Source: CAYONM01 sp964405325
GTDB lineage: Bacteria; Planctomycetota; UBA11346
NCBI GenBank assembly: GCA_964405325.1
Contig: CAYONM010000003.1
Coordinates: 1-56,443, forward strand
DNA length: 56,443 bases
Direction: 5' to 3'
A model generated the notes under the pieces. The model saw only the letters and a program-made list of their open reading frames with translations. It was not told the origin of the DNA and made no database searches. Below, one piece after another: positions 35,815-49,759 of this stretch. The position numbers and the translations under genes are program-made. Within the stretch, counting starts at the first letter, position 1. Each line of letters begins with the position of its first letter.

Positions 35815-37383
35815 ATGGGTGCAGAGGTCGACCAGTACCGCAAGGCCCGTCAGGCCAAGGCGGCACAGCTGCGGGAGATGGGGATCGATCCCTTCGGCGA
35901 ACGCTTCAACGTCAGCCACAGCATCGCGCAGGCACGGGCCTTGGCTCCGGACCTGAATGGCGATGGCGAGCAGCAACCACGTGGTGAGCGCGTGTGCTTG
36001 GCCGGTCGTATTGGCAATCTGCGTAAGGCTGGCGGCAAGTTGATGTTCGGTACCTTGTTCGATCGTAGTCGAGGCGACCTCTATCAACAGCAACAGGTGG
36101 CCGGTGTTACCGATCTGGATGGAGCCGAGGCCAAGAAGGCACGCGGCATCCAGTTGTTTTTCGAGCGCCGCGCTATGGGTGATGAGCAATGGCCAGTGGT
36201 CAAACAGGGGCTGGACCTGGCCGACTGGATCGGCGTCGAGGGGCCCGTTGGTCGGACCAAAACCGGCGAGGTCAGCGTTTTTGTGGAGCGTATGGTCGTA
36301 TTGGGTAAGACGATGCTGCCACCACCGCAGCAGGCTGGCGCTTCCTCCGGGGTCTTGTCGCCGGAGCTGCGGCAGCGGCAGCGCGAATTGGATCTGGTCA
36401 TGAACGATGGCTCCTTGGCGACCTTCGTCATGCGCAGCCGTTTGATCGCCGCCGTCCGGGCTTTTTTCGTCGCGCGGGACTTCCTGGAAGTGGAGACCCC
36501 GATGATGCATCCGGTACTCGGTGGTGCGGCGGCGCGGCCCTTCGTCACCCATCACAATGCCCTGGACAAAGATCTTTTTCTCCGCATCGCGCCGGAGCTG
36601 TATCTCAAACGCCTGATCGTCGGTGGCCTGGAGCGGGTCTTCGAGCTGAACCGGAATTTCCGCAACGAGGGCTTGAGTCCCCGCCACAATCCCGAGTTCA
36701 CCATGATCGAGTGGTATCAGGCCTATGCCGATCACGAGCTGATGATGGAACTGACTCAGGAACTGTTCCGGCACCTGGCGGATCAGCTCTTTGGTACCCG
36801 CACGCTGCGTCTTGGCGCCCAATTGGTGGATCTGAATCAGCCGTTTCGGCGTTTCGGTTATCATCAGGCCTTGCAGGAACTGGGCGGGATCGATTACCGG
36901 GACCAGGAAGCCGTGCGCGCCAAGGCTACCGCTCTCGAACTCGATCCCGACGATTTCCCCAGCTATGACCGTCTGCTGAACGAGGTCTGGGAGGCCGTGG
37001 TCGAGCCACATCTGCAGGCGCCCACCTTCATCACCGATCAGCCGACCTGGTTGACCCCCTTGTGTCGTTGTCATGCGGATCGGCCCGACCTGACCCGGCG
37101 CTTCGAGCTGTTCATCGGCGGCATGGAGATCGGCAACGCCTACTCCGAACTGAATGATCCCGACCTGCAACGCCAGCGCTTCCAGGAACAGCTCAGTGAA
37201 GCCGAAGCGGCGCAGGACGACGAAGCGGGCACCGATGGCAGCATTGATCAGGACTACTGTACTGCTCTGGATCATGGTCTGCCGGTGTGCGGCGGTCAGG
37301 GTATCGGAATTGACCGGCTGGTGATGCTGTTCACCGGGGTGTCGACCATTCGAGATGTCATCCTGTTCCCGGCTATGCGATGA
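35815..37383 (+). CDS. lysS: Lysyl-tRNA synthetase, class II
   Basis: 522 residues with AAAGGAG upstream of ATG 35815. N-terminal OB-fold anticodon-binding domain (RVCLAGRIGNLRKAGGKLMF), then the class II core: motif 1 region (FFVARDFLEVETPMMHP), motif 2 (NFRNEGLSPRHNPEFTMIEW) and motif 3 (GQGIGIDRLVMLFTG) ending VILFPAM. It charges tRNA-Lys in the cytosol. Only 53 bp separate the ATG from the end of the mobile element, so the promoter is either in that short stretch or within the element. Confidence 0.97.
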   Translation: MGAEVDQYRKARQAKAAQLREMGIDPFGERFNVSHSIAQARALAPDLNGDGEQQPRGERVCLAGRIGNLRKAGGKLMFGTLFDRSRGDLYQQQQVAGVTDLDGAEAKKARGIQLFFERRAMGDEQWPVVKQGLDLADWIGVEGPVGRTKTGEVSVFVERMVVLGKTMLPPPQQAGASSGVLSPELRQRQRELDLVMNDGSLATFVMRSRLIAAVRAFFVARDFLEVETPMMHPVLGGAAARPFVTHHNALDKDLFLRIAPELYLKRLIVGGLERVFELNRNFRNEGLSPRHNPEFTMIEWYQAYADHELMMELTQELFRHLADQLFGTRTLRLGAQLVDLNQPFRRFGYHQALQELGGIDYRDQEAVRAKATALELDPDDFPSYDRLLNEVWEAVVEPHLQAPTFITDQPTWLTPLCRCHADRPDLTRRFELFIGGMEIGNAYSELNDPDLQRQRFQEQLSEAEAAQDDEAGTDGSIDQDYCTALDHGLPVCGGQGIGIDRLVMLFTGVSTIRDVILFPAMR

Positions 37384-37726
37384 GCCACGACTGCTGACGT
37401 CCAGCGCTGGTTGTTGTCTGACGGTGCGTCAGTCGACAGCCCTCACGGCCAGAACCGTGCTCCGATGTCCAGGGTTTTTGGCATACAGCGACTCGGATGA
37501 GTGTGTTCCGGGGCGCTTGTAAACCGGCGGTTGTCGATAGAAAACGGCAGACCGAGGGCGACCCCTGGCATGGCCTCGGCGGGCGCAAAGTCCCATCAGT
37601 GATACACCTACGAATGCCTGGCCGTTCGCTTGTCTTGCTGTTTGGCCCCTGATCCATCTAATCAGCCACCCATTCCTTCACGCCAGTCGAGCGCTGGCGT
37701 CCGTCGCGACCCGCAAAGGAACGACC
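37384..37726. other. Intergenic region before exbB
   Basis: 343 bp with no credible gene. A 7-bp hairpin (acgccag at 37680-37686 with ctggcgt at 37694-37700) lies about 30 bp upstream of the exbB ATG. No strong terminator follows lysS and no clear promoter consensus can be named by eye. Confidence 0.5.
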
Positions 37727-38455
37727 ATGAACCAGGTGATGCGTGCTTCCCTTTCCATCTTCGCCGTGCAACTCGCTGGCATCGTCTCGCTTGTCGCTGC
37801 CGAGTCGGCCGAGCCCAAGACCGCCGGAGGTCAGGACCTGTTGTCCGCCATCCTCGCTTCTGGCCCGGTGGAATGGGTACTGCTCGGCCTGTCAGTGGTC
37901 GGTGTGTCCTTGGCTCTCCAGCGGGTTCTGACCATCAAGACCGACTTTTTGGTGCCGGAAGACCTGGTGGATGATCTGCATAATCTGTTCCAGGATGGCG
38001 TGACCGAAGAAGCCATCGAAGAAGCCGTGAATCTGGTGGCTGAAGATGAGACCATGCTCGGCCAGATCGTCTATGCCGCCTTGGACAAGAAGGATCTCGG
38101 TTTCGATGCCATGAAGGAAGCGGCTGAGTCCGTTGGCGCTACGGAACACAACAAGTTCATGGCGCAAATCAACTGGCTTCAGCTACTGGCCAGCCTTGGT
38201 CCCATGCTCGGTCTGCTTGGTACCGTGACCGGTATGATCCAGGCCTTCTTCGAAATGGCTTCCGCTGGCGGTGCGGTCGACCCGGCGCAGCTGTCCGACT
38301 CGATCGGCGGCGCCATGATCACCACCGCCACCGGCCTGATCATCGCCATTCCCATGCTGTTCTTCTACTTTTTCCTGCGCGCCCGGGTCAATCGCTGCAC
38401 TTTGGATGCCGGGGTCATGGTTGGCGAGATCCTCGACTACTTCCGGCACCGCTGA
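37727..38455 (+). CDS. ExbB/TolQ/MotA-family proton channel protein
   Basis: 242 residues, ATG with AAAGGAA upstream. An N-terminal signal-like hydrophobic stretch, common in this group of bacteria, precedes three membrane helices: PVEWVLLGLSVVGVSLALQ, LLASLGPMLGLLGTVTGMIQAF and TGLIIAIPMLFFYFFL. GPMLGLLGTVTGM is the family's signature and lines the proton path. With ExbD-type partners it harvests the proton gradient to drive an envelope machine. Which energy client it serves (TonB-like, TolA-like or other) cannot be told; no tonB gene follows. Confidence 0.93.
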   Translation: MNQVMRASLSIFAVQLAGIVSLVAAESAEPKTAGGQDLLSAILASGPVEWVLLGLSVVGVSLALQRVLTIKTDFLVPEDLVDDLHNLFQDGVTEEAIEEAVNLVAEDETMLGQIVYAALDKKDLGFDAMKEAAESVGATEHNKFMAQINWLQLLASLGPMLGLLGTVTGMIQAFFEMASAGGAVDPAQLSDSIGGAMITTATGLIIAIPMLFFYFFLRARVNRCTLDAGVMVGEILDYFRHR

Positions 38456-38509
38456 ACCAGCGACCGTTTGAATCGTTGATGCTGACAGGATCTGAACGGG
38501 GAGGATCGC

Positions 38510-39112
38510 ATGGCGAAAGCTGATGTATCGCAAGCCAAAGACGAAATGGATATGACCCCGATGATCGACATCATCTTCTTGTTGATCATCTTCTTCATCT
38601 TGGCTGGTAAGATCACCTCGGATATGAAGAGCGAGCTGATCACCGTACCGCCGACCACCACCGCCGAGAAGATCGACATTCCGGAGGAATGGGGGCATGT
38701 GGTGATCGATATTTTCGGTGAGCCGCGAACGGATCAGGCCGAAAAACAGGAAAGGATGAACGCGCCCAAAAATACCATCAAGGTGGGTAATACCTATCTG
38801 ACCTACAAGGGGCGTGACAATTTCGAGCCGTACATCCGACTGCGGGAGATCCTCGACCAGAAATACGCCGAATCCACCAAGCGTCCTGATCCCGACAATC
38901 CCGGCTTGATGCTGCCAAATGTGGTGGTGGAGATCCGCTCCGACATGGAGAGTGACTTCCGTATGGTGCAGGAGGTGCAGATGGTGTTGTCTGACGCGGT
39001 CGATCCGAACACCTTCATGGCGCGGGATGTGCCCATCACCCAGATGCGGCCTTTCATCAACCTCCTCTTCACCACCCGTAATCCTGGTGACAACACCACC
39101 GGAACCGACTGA
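38510..39112 (+). CDS. ExbD/TolR-family protein, first paralogue
   Basis: 200 residues against about 140 usual. One N-terminal membrane helix (DMTPMIDIIFLLIIFFILAG) holds the essential proton-carrying Asp in PMIDIIF. The periplasmic part is enlarged by about 50 residues between the helix and the usual C-terminal domain (VQMVLSDAVDPNTF). It follows exbB by 54 bp and should form its stator partner. Confidence 0.92.
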   Translation: MAKADVSQAKDEMDMTPMIDIIFLLIIFFILAGKITSDMKSELITVPPTTTAEKIDIPEEWGHVVIDIFGEPRTDQAEKQERMNAPKNTIKVGNTYLTYKGRDNFEPYIRLREILDQKYAESTKRPDPDNPGLMLPNVVVEIRSDMESDFRMVQEVQMVLSDAVDPNTFMARDVPITQMRPFINLLFTTRNPGDNTTGTD

Positions 39113-39123
39113 GGAGGACCACG

Positions 39124-39828
39124 ATGCCACTGGTTAATACCAAGGACACGGAAAACGAGGTCAAAGGCGATATGACGCCGATGATCGACATCATTTTCCT
39201 GCTGCTGGTCTTCTTCATTCTCACTACCAAGTTCGTGCCCAACGAACGTGCCATCTCCAACCTGATGCCCACCGACCAGGGTCAGGCCAAGGCCGAGCTG
39301 GAATCAATCATCGAACCGCCTGAAGACATCAACGTTCGTATCTGGCCGGCAGGTCTGCCGATGACCGGTGATCAGAATCAACTGCAGGCGCAATGGGAAA
39401 GCATGCAACAGTCTGGTGTCGGTAACCAGCAAGCGATCATGCAGATCGGCAACGGCGCGCGCTTGCTGATCGAGGGGGATGTCCTCTCGAAGAGCGCCAA
39501 CAAAAGCCAGCAGATCGGTCAGGTCGCCCTGGTGCACGAATACATCCGCAAGGAGTTGGAAAAACGGGAGATGCCTGGCGATATCAATGATCGCTCCACG
39601 CAGAACCCGGTGCTGATCCACTGCTTCAGCAGCCTGAGCTGGAAATACGCCCTGGTCGCGTTCGACGCCGTGCGCAATTACGAGGCACAGAAAGCTGGTC
39701 GCGGTCTCGCCTCACGTCCGGACGCTATGGATCGGGCCCGTAAGGTGAATTTTGCGCCATCCCGCTCTCGTATCTACGAAAACATGTCTGAGGGCAATGA
39801 ATTGTACGATATCATTTCGCTCAAATAA
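39124..39828 (+). CDS. ExbD/TolR-family protein, second paralogue
   Basis: 234 residues, 11 bp after the first ExbD with GAGGAGG upstream. The helix MTPMIDIIFLLLVFFILTTK has the same proton-carrying Asp. The periplasmic domain is longer still and ends YALVAFDAVRNYEAQ and a conserved-looking tail. Two different ExbD proteins with one ExbB suggest a heterodimeric stator. The operon ends at the terminator 26 bp beyond. Confidence 0.92.
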   Translation: MPLVNTKDTENEVKGDMTPMIDIIFLLLVFFILTTKFVPNERAISNLMPTDQGQAKAELESIIEPPEDINVRIWPAGLPMTGDQNQLQAQWESMQQSGVGNQQAIMQIGNGARLLIEGDVLSKSANKSQQIGQVALVHEYIRKELEKREMPGDINDRSTQNPVLIHCFSSLSWKYALVAFDAVRNYEAQKAGRGLASRPDAMDRARKVNFAPSRSRIYENMSEGNELYDIISLK

Positions 39829-39853
39829 TTGGTAAGCACTGGAAGTATTGAAC

Positions 39854-39882
39854 AACGGGGCCTGCAGGGACCCCGTTTTTTT
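39854..39882 (+). terminator. Intrinsic terminator after the exbB-exbD operon
   Basis: Stem AACGGGG/CCCCGTT (39854-39860 with 39871-39877) and a ten-base loop, then an uninterrupted run of T to 39882. A textbook rho-independent terminator. Confidence 0.93.
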
Positions 39883-39939
39883 GTGGAAGGCTGCCAAAAC
39901 AGCAGTCGCGTCGCAGAGATATATGCCGAAGGTGCTCTT

Positions 39940-40398
39940 ATGACCTTACGACCAGCACTGTTGCTGCTAGCGGCCATGCCGCTGTTGGCAGTCGAAAACG
40001 ACATCGGCGAATTCCAGGGCCATCGTTACCAGGTGGTGGCTTTCGAACCGGGTACCGTCAGTTGGCAGCAGGCAGTGACGGCCTGCGTCGAGCGTGGTGG
40101 CTATCTGGCCTGCATCGAAACCGAAGCTGAGCAGGAGTTCTTGGCCAAACTGCTGGGAGAAGACCGTTATGCCTTCCTCGGCGCTTCGGATACCGAGGAA
40201 GAGGGTGAGTTTCGTTGGATCAACGGTGCGCCCTTCGATTACACCAACTGGCATCCTGGCCAGCCCAATAACTACGGTGGTGAGGAGCATTATCTGGCCA
40301 CCTACGACTGGGCGGAATGGGTCGACGTTGCGGCCCAAGGCGATGACTTCTGGATGCCGGTTGCCTACGTCATCGAATGGGACGCCACCGACGATTGA
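39940..40398 (+). CDS. Secreted C-type-lectin-fold protein
   Basis: ATG 39940 follows GAAGGTG and gives 152 residues; the longer open frame upstream includes the terminator and is unlikely. Signal peptide ALLLLAAMPLLAV, then a single C-type-lectin-like domain: VSWQQAVTACVERGGYLACI, FLGASDTEEEGEFRWINGAP, and NWHPGQPNNYGGEEHYL with a QPN sugar/calcium-type motif, ending YVIEWD. The same C-terminal VEW/IEW ending occurs in both kinase-LRR genes of this window. It probably binds a glycan or surface partner outside the cell. Confidence 0.8.
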   Translation: MTLRPALLLLAAMPLLAVENDIGEFQGHRYQVVAFEPGTVSWQQAVTACVERGGYLACIETEAEQEFLAKLLGEDRYAFLGASDTEEEGEFRWINGAPFDYTNWHPGQPNNYGGEEHYLATYDWAEWVDVAAQGDDFWMPVAYVIEWDATDD

Positions 40399-40407
40399 TG
40401 GTCACGC

Positions 40408-43400
40408 TCAAAACGGCATGCCAAAGCTGAAGTGTAAGCGCCAGTCCCGCTCGTCGGGTTCGGGGTCAACTTTCCAGCCGAGATCGAGCATCAAGGCTCC
40501 AGCCGGGGTGTAGAAACGCAGACCGGGGCCCACGCCTTGACGTAATGCCTGCCATTCCACATCGTCGAGATCAAGGAAGACATTGCCCCAATCGGAGAAC
40601 AGGGCGCCGTGCAAATCTCCCCAGATCTTGGCGCGTAATTCCGAGCGAAGGACGACCAGGGCATCGCCACCGGTTCGATCGCCGGTTGCCGGATCCACGG
40701 GTCCGAGGCTGTCTTGCTCGAAGCCACGCACGGAAAAGGGGCCGCCGGCCGTAAAACGGAAGCTGCGTGGCAATTCATTGCTTTGGGTGTCGCTCAGAGG
40801 CTGGATCAGGCCACCCTCCGCGCCCAGCGCCAGGGTGAAGCGATTGCCCAGGGGCAGATAGACCGCGACGCGTGCCGTATCTTTGTGGTAATTCAGGGTA
40901 CTGCCCAGGGTCTGGCTGGCAAATTCGTGCCGGTACCAGGCCGTCAGGCCCTGGTGCGGTTTGTATTTGGAATCGCGGTGGTCGTAGGACAGCTCCAGGA
41001 ACGGGGAGTAGACCGTGTTGGCCACATCCGGATTCTGAGCGACATCAACGATGCGAGCGCCGAGCAAGCCGGGCCGGATGCGGATACGTTTGTCGATTTT
41101 GACGGCGAGCGATGCGGTGGCGCCGTAGAGGAATTCCTCGTATTTGGGATGATCCTCTTTGGCGTGGACCCAAAAGGTGCGGATGCTGCCGGTGACTCGT
41201 TCGTGGTTGAACAACCAGGGCCTGGTTAATTCGGCATCGACACTCTGATAGCGGAAATTCGCCTCGCCGCCAACCCGGAAACGCTCCGGGCCGCCAAAGG
41301 GGGACAGCATGATGAAATCCGAACCCAGACGGATCTGGTCCACGGTGCCATAACCGACGCGGCCGCGCCACTCAAAGGGCTGTCGTTCCTGGACGGTGAT
41401 ATGCAGATCGCGGACACCTGGCGCGTCTTCGTTTGGATCCGTGTCTTCGGCATCCTGCTCGACGGTGTCGATGCTGACGCTGCGGAACAGCCCGGTGCGA
41501 AGCAGGCGCCTTTGGGCGCGGCGTAGCCGCTCGGTTTGCAAAAGGTCGTCTGGTTTCAGGTTCGCAACAATATTGACGAATCCACTGCGCACCCGGTTGG
41601 TGCCGCTGATCTCCGTGTGGCCGATATGCAGTTTGAGTCCGGGATCGAGTTGGAAATCAATATGACAATGGTGTTGTTTTTCGTCGAAGGTAATCCGTGG
41701 TTCACAGATCGCGAACTGATAGCCCAGGTTCCGAAGGCTGCGGCGGACCAGGGCGGCCTGTTCGTCGGCGAGGCCGGCGGTAAAGGGTTGGTCGCTCAGC
41801 GCCTGTGCGCGCTGCAGCAATTCGGTGGGGATCAGTTCTGTGGCCTGCTCATTCGACCACGTCACGTTGCCGATACGATACAGCTGGCCGGGGTTGATGC
41901 GTAGGTGAACGATCCGGTAGTCGTGCTCCGGTCGATCGGCTGGGATCTCGCTACCTGGCAGAAGGTGGCCCATGGCTTTGATGGTCACCAGCGGCACGGC
42001 AGCGACCGAGCCGATCAGGCCGCGTCCGACCGGTGCGTTGCTGGCAAGGACTTTGGCCTCGATACTCGCATCGCGGAAGCCGCGCGCCTGCAGGGTGTTG
42101 GCCAGGCTCTGGGTCTGCGCTTCGACCAGGCGTTCGGAAAAGACCGCCTTGCCGCCGACCTTGGTCTGGAACAGATTGGCCTTGAGTTCGGTTTCGCTCA
42201 GGCGCTGGTTGGGGCGTAAGGGGTCGGCCGGTGGTGGTATAGCTTGGCCTTGGACATTATACCACTCCAGGACCACATCTTTCAACAACACCTGTCGACC
42301 CTCGTCGATGCTAAACACCGCGTCGCCATTCTCGGCTATGCTCGGTGTGACGCGGACGTACAGGTAGCCACGGTCACGGTAGGCGCGGGTGATCCGGAAA
42401 GCGGCATCGCTCAAGTGGTTAGCATTCCAGGTATCACCAGGTGGCCTGACCGGTGGTACATTCAGGGCGTAGCGCAATTGGCTGCTCGGAATGGCCAGCG
42501 GCGGTTCTTCGTACTCGATCGTCGCATCGGGATTTGGGAATATCGTCCGGTCGCCCCGGCCATGGGCTTTGTCGCGTTTGATGCCTGGCTGGAAATCGGC
42601 CAAAGCGAAGTGGAACGGTGGCAGCACCGATTCCGATTCCTTTTTCTGTTGGATCGGATCGGACACATCGCCGCCGAAGCGTACACGGTACTGGATGTCA
42701 CCGGAGGGATTGTTCTTCTGATCAATGGTGGTGATGATCGACCAGTGTTTGTTGAAGATGTATTCCGCACGGGCCATGACTTCGGCGCGGCCGCCGGCTT
42801 CCAATTCGAAGGGAAGACTGTCGCGATCGGGGTCACGCTGCGAGGATCCCATCTCGAACAGGAGATTTGAGCGTTTGTCGGCGGCACTGGCCTGGGGCCG
42901 AGGGAGGCGATCGAAATACAGGGCCTTGGCAATACGGACCGCCTGGGCGGCCAGGAATCCGGCCTGTTGTCCCTGGTCCACCTCACCGGGCAGTCGGCCG
43001 AAAGCCAACAGTGCCAGGAGTTCCTCTTGCGAATACGGTGGGTCCGAGGTCAGGCTGACGGTCGGATCCGCGAGATTGCCGGTGACTGCGATATCGATCC
43101 GGATCAGGCCAATGTAGAGGCGCCCTCGATAATTGATCACCGCGCCAGCACCGGGCGTTTCTGGCAACTGCAGTCGGACTTGGTCGATGGGGATGAAGGT
43201 GCCAGCGACCACCCGTACCTCGCCCTGACTGGCGGTGAAAAGTCCTGACAGACGCATGCTTGCCAGATTGCCGCGCAGGCGGAGATCGGCGTTGACCAGG
43301 GTTGCCAGCAGGGTATTGCCCACCAAGGCCGGTCGCGAGGTGCGGACCGCCAGGTTGACCGAAATAAATTCGCCACCGGCCAGGCCGGGAATCGCCAGGC

Positions 43401-44454
43401 CACCGTCGTGGTGCATGGGCAATTCGACGCCGACGTTTTCGAGCGGATTGGCCTGGGGGCTGTCGGGTTGCTTGGCGCCATTATCGCCACCACCACCGCC
43501 GGCGAATTCGCCATGCCAGGCCGCCACGGGTACCGTGATCTCGCCGGTCACGGCCAGGGCCTCAGGGGTACCGCTGAGGTTCAGGTCCAGATCGAGCCGC
43601 ACTCGCCTGATCGCGTCGTGCGGACTGCCGAGGGCCAGCAGCTCGTCACCGGTGATGCGCAGCTCCAACGCACCGCTATCTGGCACGCAGGTACCCCAGA
43701 GCGCAACGGGGCCGCCGCCGAGTTTGGCACGTAGGCCGGGCGCTGCTTGCGAACCCAGTTCCACGCGCTGGGCGTCGCCGCTCAGCTGCAGTTGGATATC
43801 AGTGATCGGTGCCACTTGCCGGCCCAGCACCACTTGGGCCACCTGGGCCCGGACTTGGGTTCGGCCGGGCAGCTGATCCAAGACCAGGTTGGCACCCTCG
43901 ATGCGCAGGTCGTCCAGGCGCAGGTTCACATCTGTGATCTCACATTTCGGTAGCTGGGCGAGCATGGTCAGATATTTCAGGGCCTGGGCGATGCGTTCGC
44001 CCGGTGGTTTGCTGGGGCCAGGGGCTGTTTCGCTTGGCGGCAGCGTCAGGTCGATGGTGACGCCATCGAGAATGATGCGGTCAAGTGCCGACCCGCCCCA
44101 GAGCAGGGCCCAGGGCTTCCAGTCAATGGCAATGTGTCCAACCCGCGACGGGGCCTGCAGGGCGGAATCATCTGCGGGAGTCGCCTGTAGGCCGCGCAGG
44201 CCGATGCCGCCGATGATGCTGCCCTCGAAGGTCTCCAGCTCGATATCGGCCTGGAGCAAGCTGCCCAGCTGCTGCTGGAGGAGGGGGCGTAGCAGTGGAC
44301 TGAGCAATTCCCAACGCCATGGCCATGCTGCCACCAGTAGCACCGAGCCGATGATGGGCACCAGCAACAGCCGACGGAGCCAACGCCACCACCAGGATCG
44401 CCGGCGGCGTCCAGAGAGCTCCGGTGGGTTGGTCGAGTTCTCGTTCATGGTCAT
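40408..44454 (-). CDS. TamB-TamA (AsmA-like plus Omp85) fusion protein
   Basis: About 1348 residues in one frame from ATG 44454 (44448 is a close alternative; a TTG at 44481 is less likely). A basic N-terminus and one membrane helix (LLLVPIIGSVLLVAAWPW) anchor it in the inner membrane. Residues to about 640 are TamB-like, ending with the TamB C-terminal signature (VTGNLADPTVSLTSDPPYSQ, ELLALLAFGRLP) and a final WSIITTIDQ strand region. Then come POTRA-type repeats (YRDRGYLYVRVTPSI; LKLHIGHTEISGTNRVRSGF; LLRTGLFRSVSI) and an Omp85 barrel with the lid-loop motif VRGFEQ near residue 1240, ending in an aromatic Phe. In other bacteria TamA and TamB are separate proteins that span the envelope together to move lipids or fold outer-membrane proteins. 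It is convergent with the lectin-fold gene. Confidence 0.88.
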   Translation of the reverse strand: MTMNENSTNPPELSGRRRRSWWWRWLRRLLLVPIIGSVLLVAAWPWRWELLSPLLRPLLQQQLGSLLQADIELETFEGSIIGGIGLRGLQATPADDSALQAPSRVGHIAIDWKPWALLWGGSALDRIILDGVTIDLTLPPSETAPGPSKPPGERIAQALKYLTMLAQLPKCEITDVNLRLDDLRIEGANLVLDQLPGRTQVRAQVAQVVLGRQVAPITDIQLQLSGDAQRVELGSQAAPGLRAKLGGGPVALWGTCVPDSGALELRITGDELLALGSPHDAIRRVRLDLDLNLSGTPEALAVTGEITVPVAAWHGEFAGGGGGDNGAKQPDSPQANPLENVGVELPMHHDGGLAIPGLAGGEFISVNLAVRTSRPALVGNTLLATLVNADLRLRGNLASMRLSGLFTASQGEVRVVAGTFIPIDQVRLQLPETPGAGAVINYRGRLYIGLIRIDIAVTGNLADPTVSLTSDPPYSQEELLALLAFGRLPGEVDQGQQAGFLAAQAVRIAKALYFDRLPRPQASAADKRSNLLFEMGSSQRDPDRDSLPFELEAGGRAEVMARAEYIFNKHWSIITTIDQKNNPSGDIQYRVRFGGDVSDPIQQKKESESVLPPFHFALADFQPGIKRDKAHGRGDRTIFPNPDATIEYEEPPLAIPSSQLRYALNVPPVRPPGDTWNANHLSDAAFRITRAYRDRGYLYVRVTPSIAENGDAVFSIDEGRQVLLKDVVLEWYNVQGQAIPPPADPLRPNQRLSETELKANLFQTKVGGKAVFSERLVEAQTQSLANTLQARGFRDASIEAKVLASNAPVGRGLIGSVAAVPLVTIKAMGHLLPGSEIPADRPEHDYRIVHLRINPGQLYRIGNVTWSNEQATELIPTELLQRAQALSDQPFTAGLADEQAALVRRSLRNLGYQFAICEPRITFDEKQHHCHIDFQLDPGLKLHIGHTEISGTNRVRSGFVNIVANLKPDDLLQTERLRRAQRRLLRTGLFRSVSIDTVEQDAEDTDPNEDAPGVRDLHITVQERQPFEWRGRVGYGTVDQIRLGSDFIMLSPFGGPERFRVGGEANFRYQSVDAELTRPWLFNHERVTGSIRTFWVHAKEDHPKYEEFLYGATASLAVKIDKRIRIRPGLLGARIVDVAQNPDVANTVYSPFLELSYDHRDSKYKPHQGLTAWYRHEFASQTLGSTLNYHKDTARVAVYLPLGNRFTLALGAEGGLIQPLSDTQSNELPRSFRFTAGGPFSVRGFEQDSLGPVDPATGDRTGGDALVVLRSELRAKIWGDLHGALFSDWGNVFLDLDDVEWQALRQGVGPGLRFYTPAGALMLDLGWKVDPEPDERDWRLHFSFGMPF

Positions 44455-44528
44455 TCGCAGCTTAGTAGCAGAATGGCTCAAGCAATGATCTCAGGACCTG
44501 CTCTGCTTGGCTTGTGGATTGCTAGCTT

Positions 44529-45113
44529 GTGAGGTACCCTGGAGCGATGTCTGCGCTGTTGCCACGGCTCCTGGTGTTAATGATGGGCTGCTGCGACCTG
44601 TCTGGTCAGCAGCCAGCGGTAGGATGGGGGCTTAATGGGAGGCCTTCCATCGATATTGATCAGGCCGAGCGTCCGTTTTCCGATTGTTCCGCCACGTTGC
44701 CGGCCTTTTGCCTCGGGCATGGCTATGATCTGAGCGATACCGGCATCGGTATGGATGCCGACATCCAACGGAAATGGTTCTGGTCGTTCACCCAGGGCGA
44801 TCGTCGGATTAGGCGCCGGTTTGGTGGTACCGGACAGGGTTTGGCGATCAGCGGTCGTTTGGCGGAATTGTTCGGTGGCGAAATCCGCGTCAGTTGCACC
44901 TCGGGTGAGGGCAGTGCCTTTCGATTGCAATTAGAGCTCCGCAACTGGGAATACACCCACGACACCCATCGGGTGCCGATTGTGGCGCTGACGGCCAACG
45001 CCATGCAGGATGATCGCGCTCGTTGCCTGGCAGCCGGTATGGATGATTACCAATCCAAGCCGGTCCGGCAGGAGCATCTGCGGCTGATGCTGCAACGCTG
45101 GTTGGTGGGCTGA
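44529..45113 (+). pseudogene. Histidine kinase / receiver domain remnant
   Basis: An open frame of 194 residues made of two fragments. Residues about 68-137 are the end of a GHKL ATPase domain (DTGIGMDADIQ, GGTGQGLAISGRLAELFGG, GSAFRLQLEL), lacking the N box and the dimerisation/phospho-His domain. Directly after it (about 145-194) comes the last third of a receiver domain (VPIVALTANAMQDDRARCLA, DDYQSKP) without the acidic pocket or phospho-acceptor Asp. It thus derives from a hybrid histidine kinase cut down by at least two deletions, and cannot signal. It lies 21 bp upstream of the kinase-cyclase gene on the same strand. Confidence 0.75.
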
Positions 45114-45134
45114 AGTTCGGCTGCGAGCCTTTTT

Positions 45135-49733
<4,599 letters not shown>

Positions 49734-49759
49734 GCCACGCCCCACAGCGGGAGTCAGCA

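Noticed and set aside
35662..37275. 537-codon frame antisense to lysS
   Set aside because: lysS motifs are unmistakable on the plus strand; the antisense frame is a shadow.
39829..39939. N-terminal extension of the lectin-fold gene
   Set aside because: The extension contains the intrinsic terminator of the exbD operon and no ribosome-binding site; the ATG at 39940 begins a clean signal peptide.
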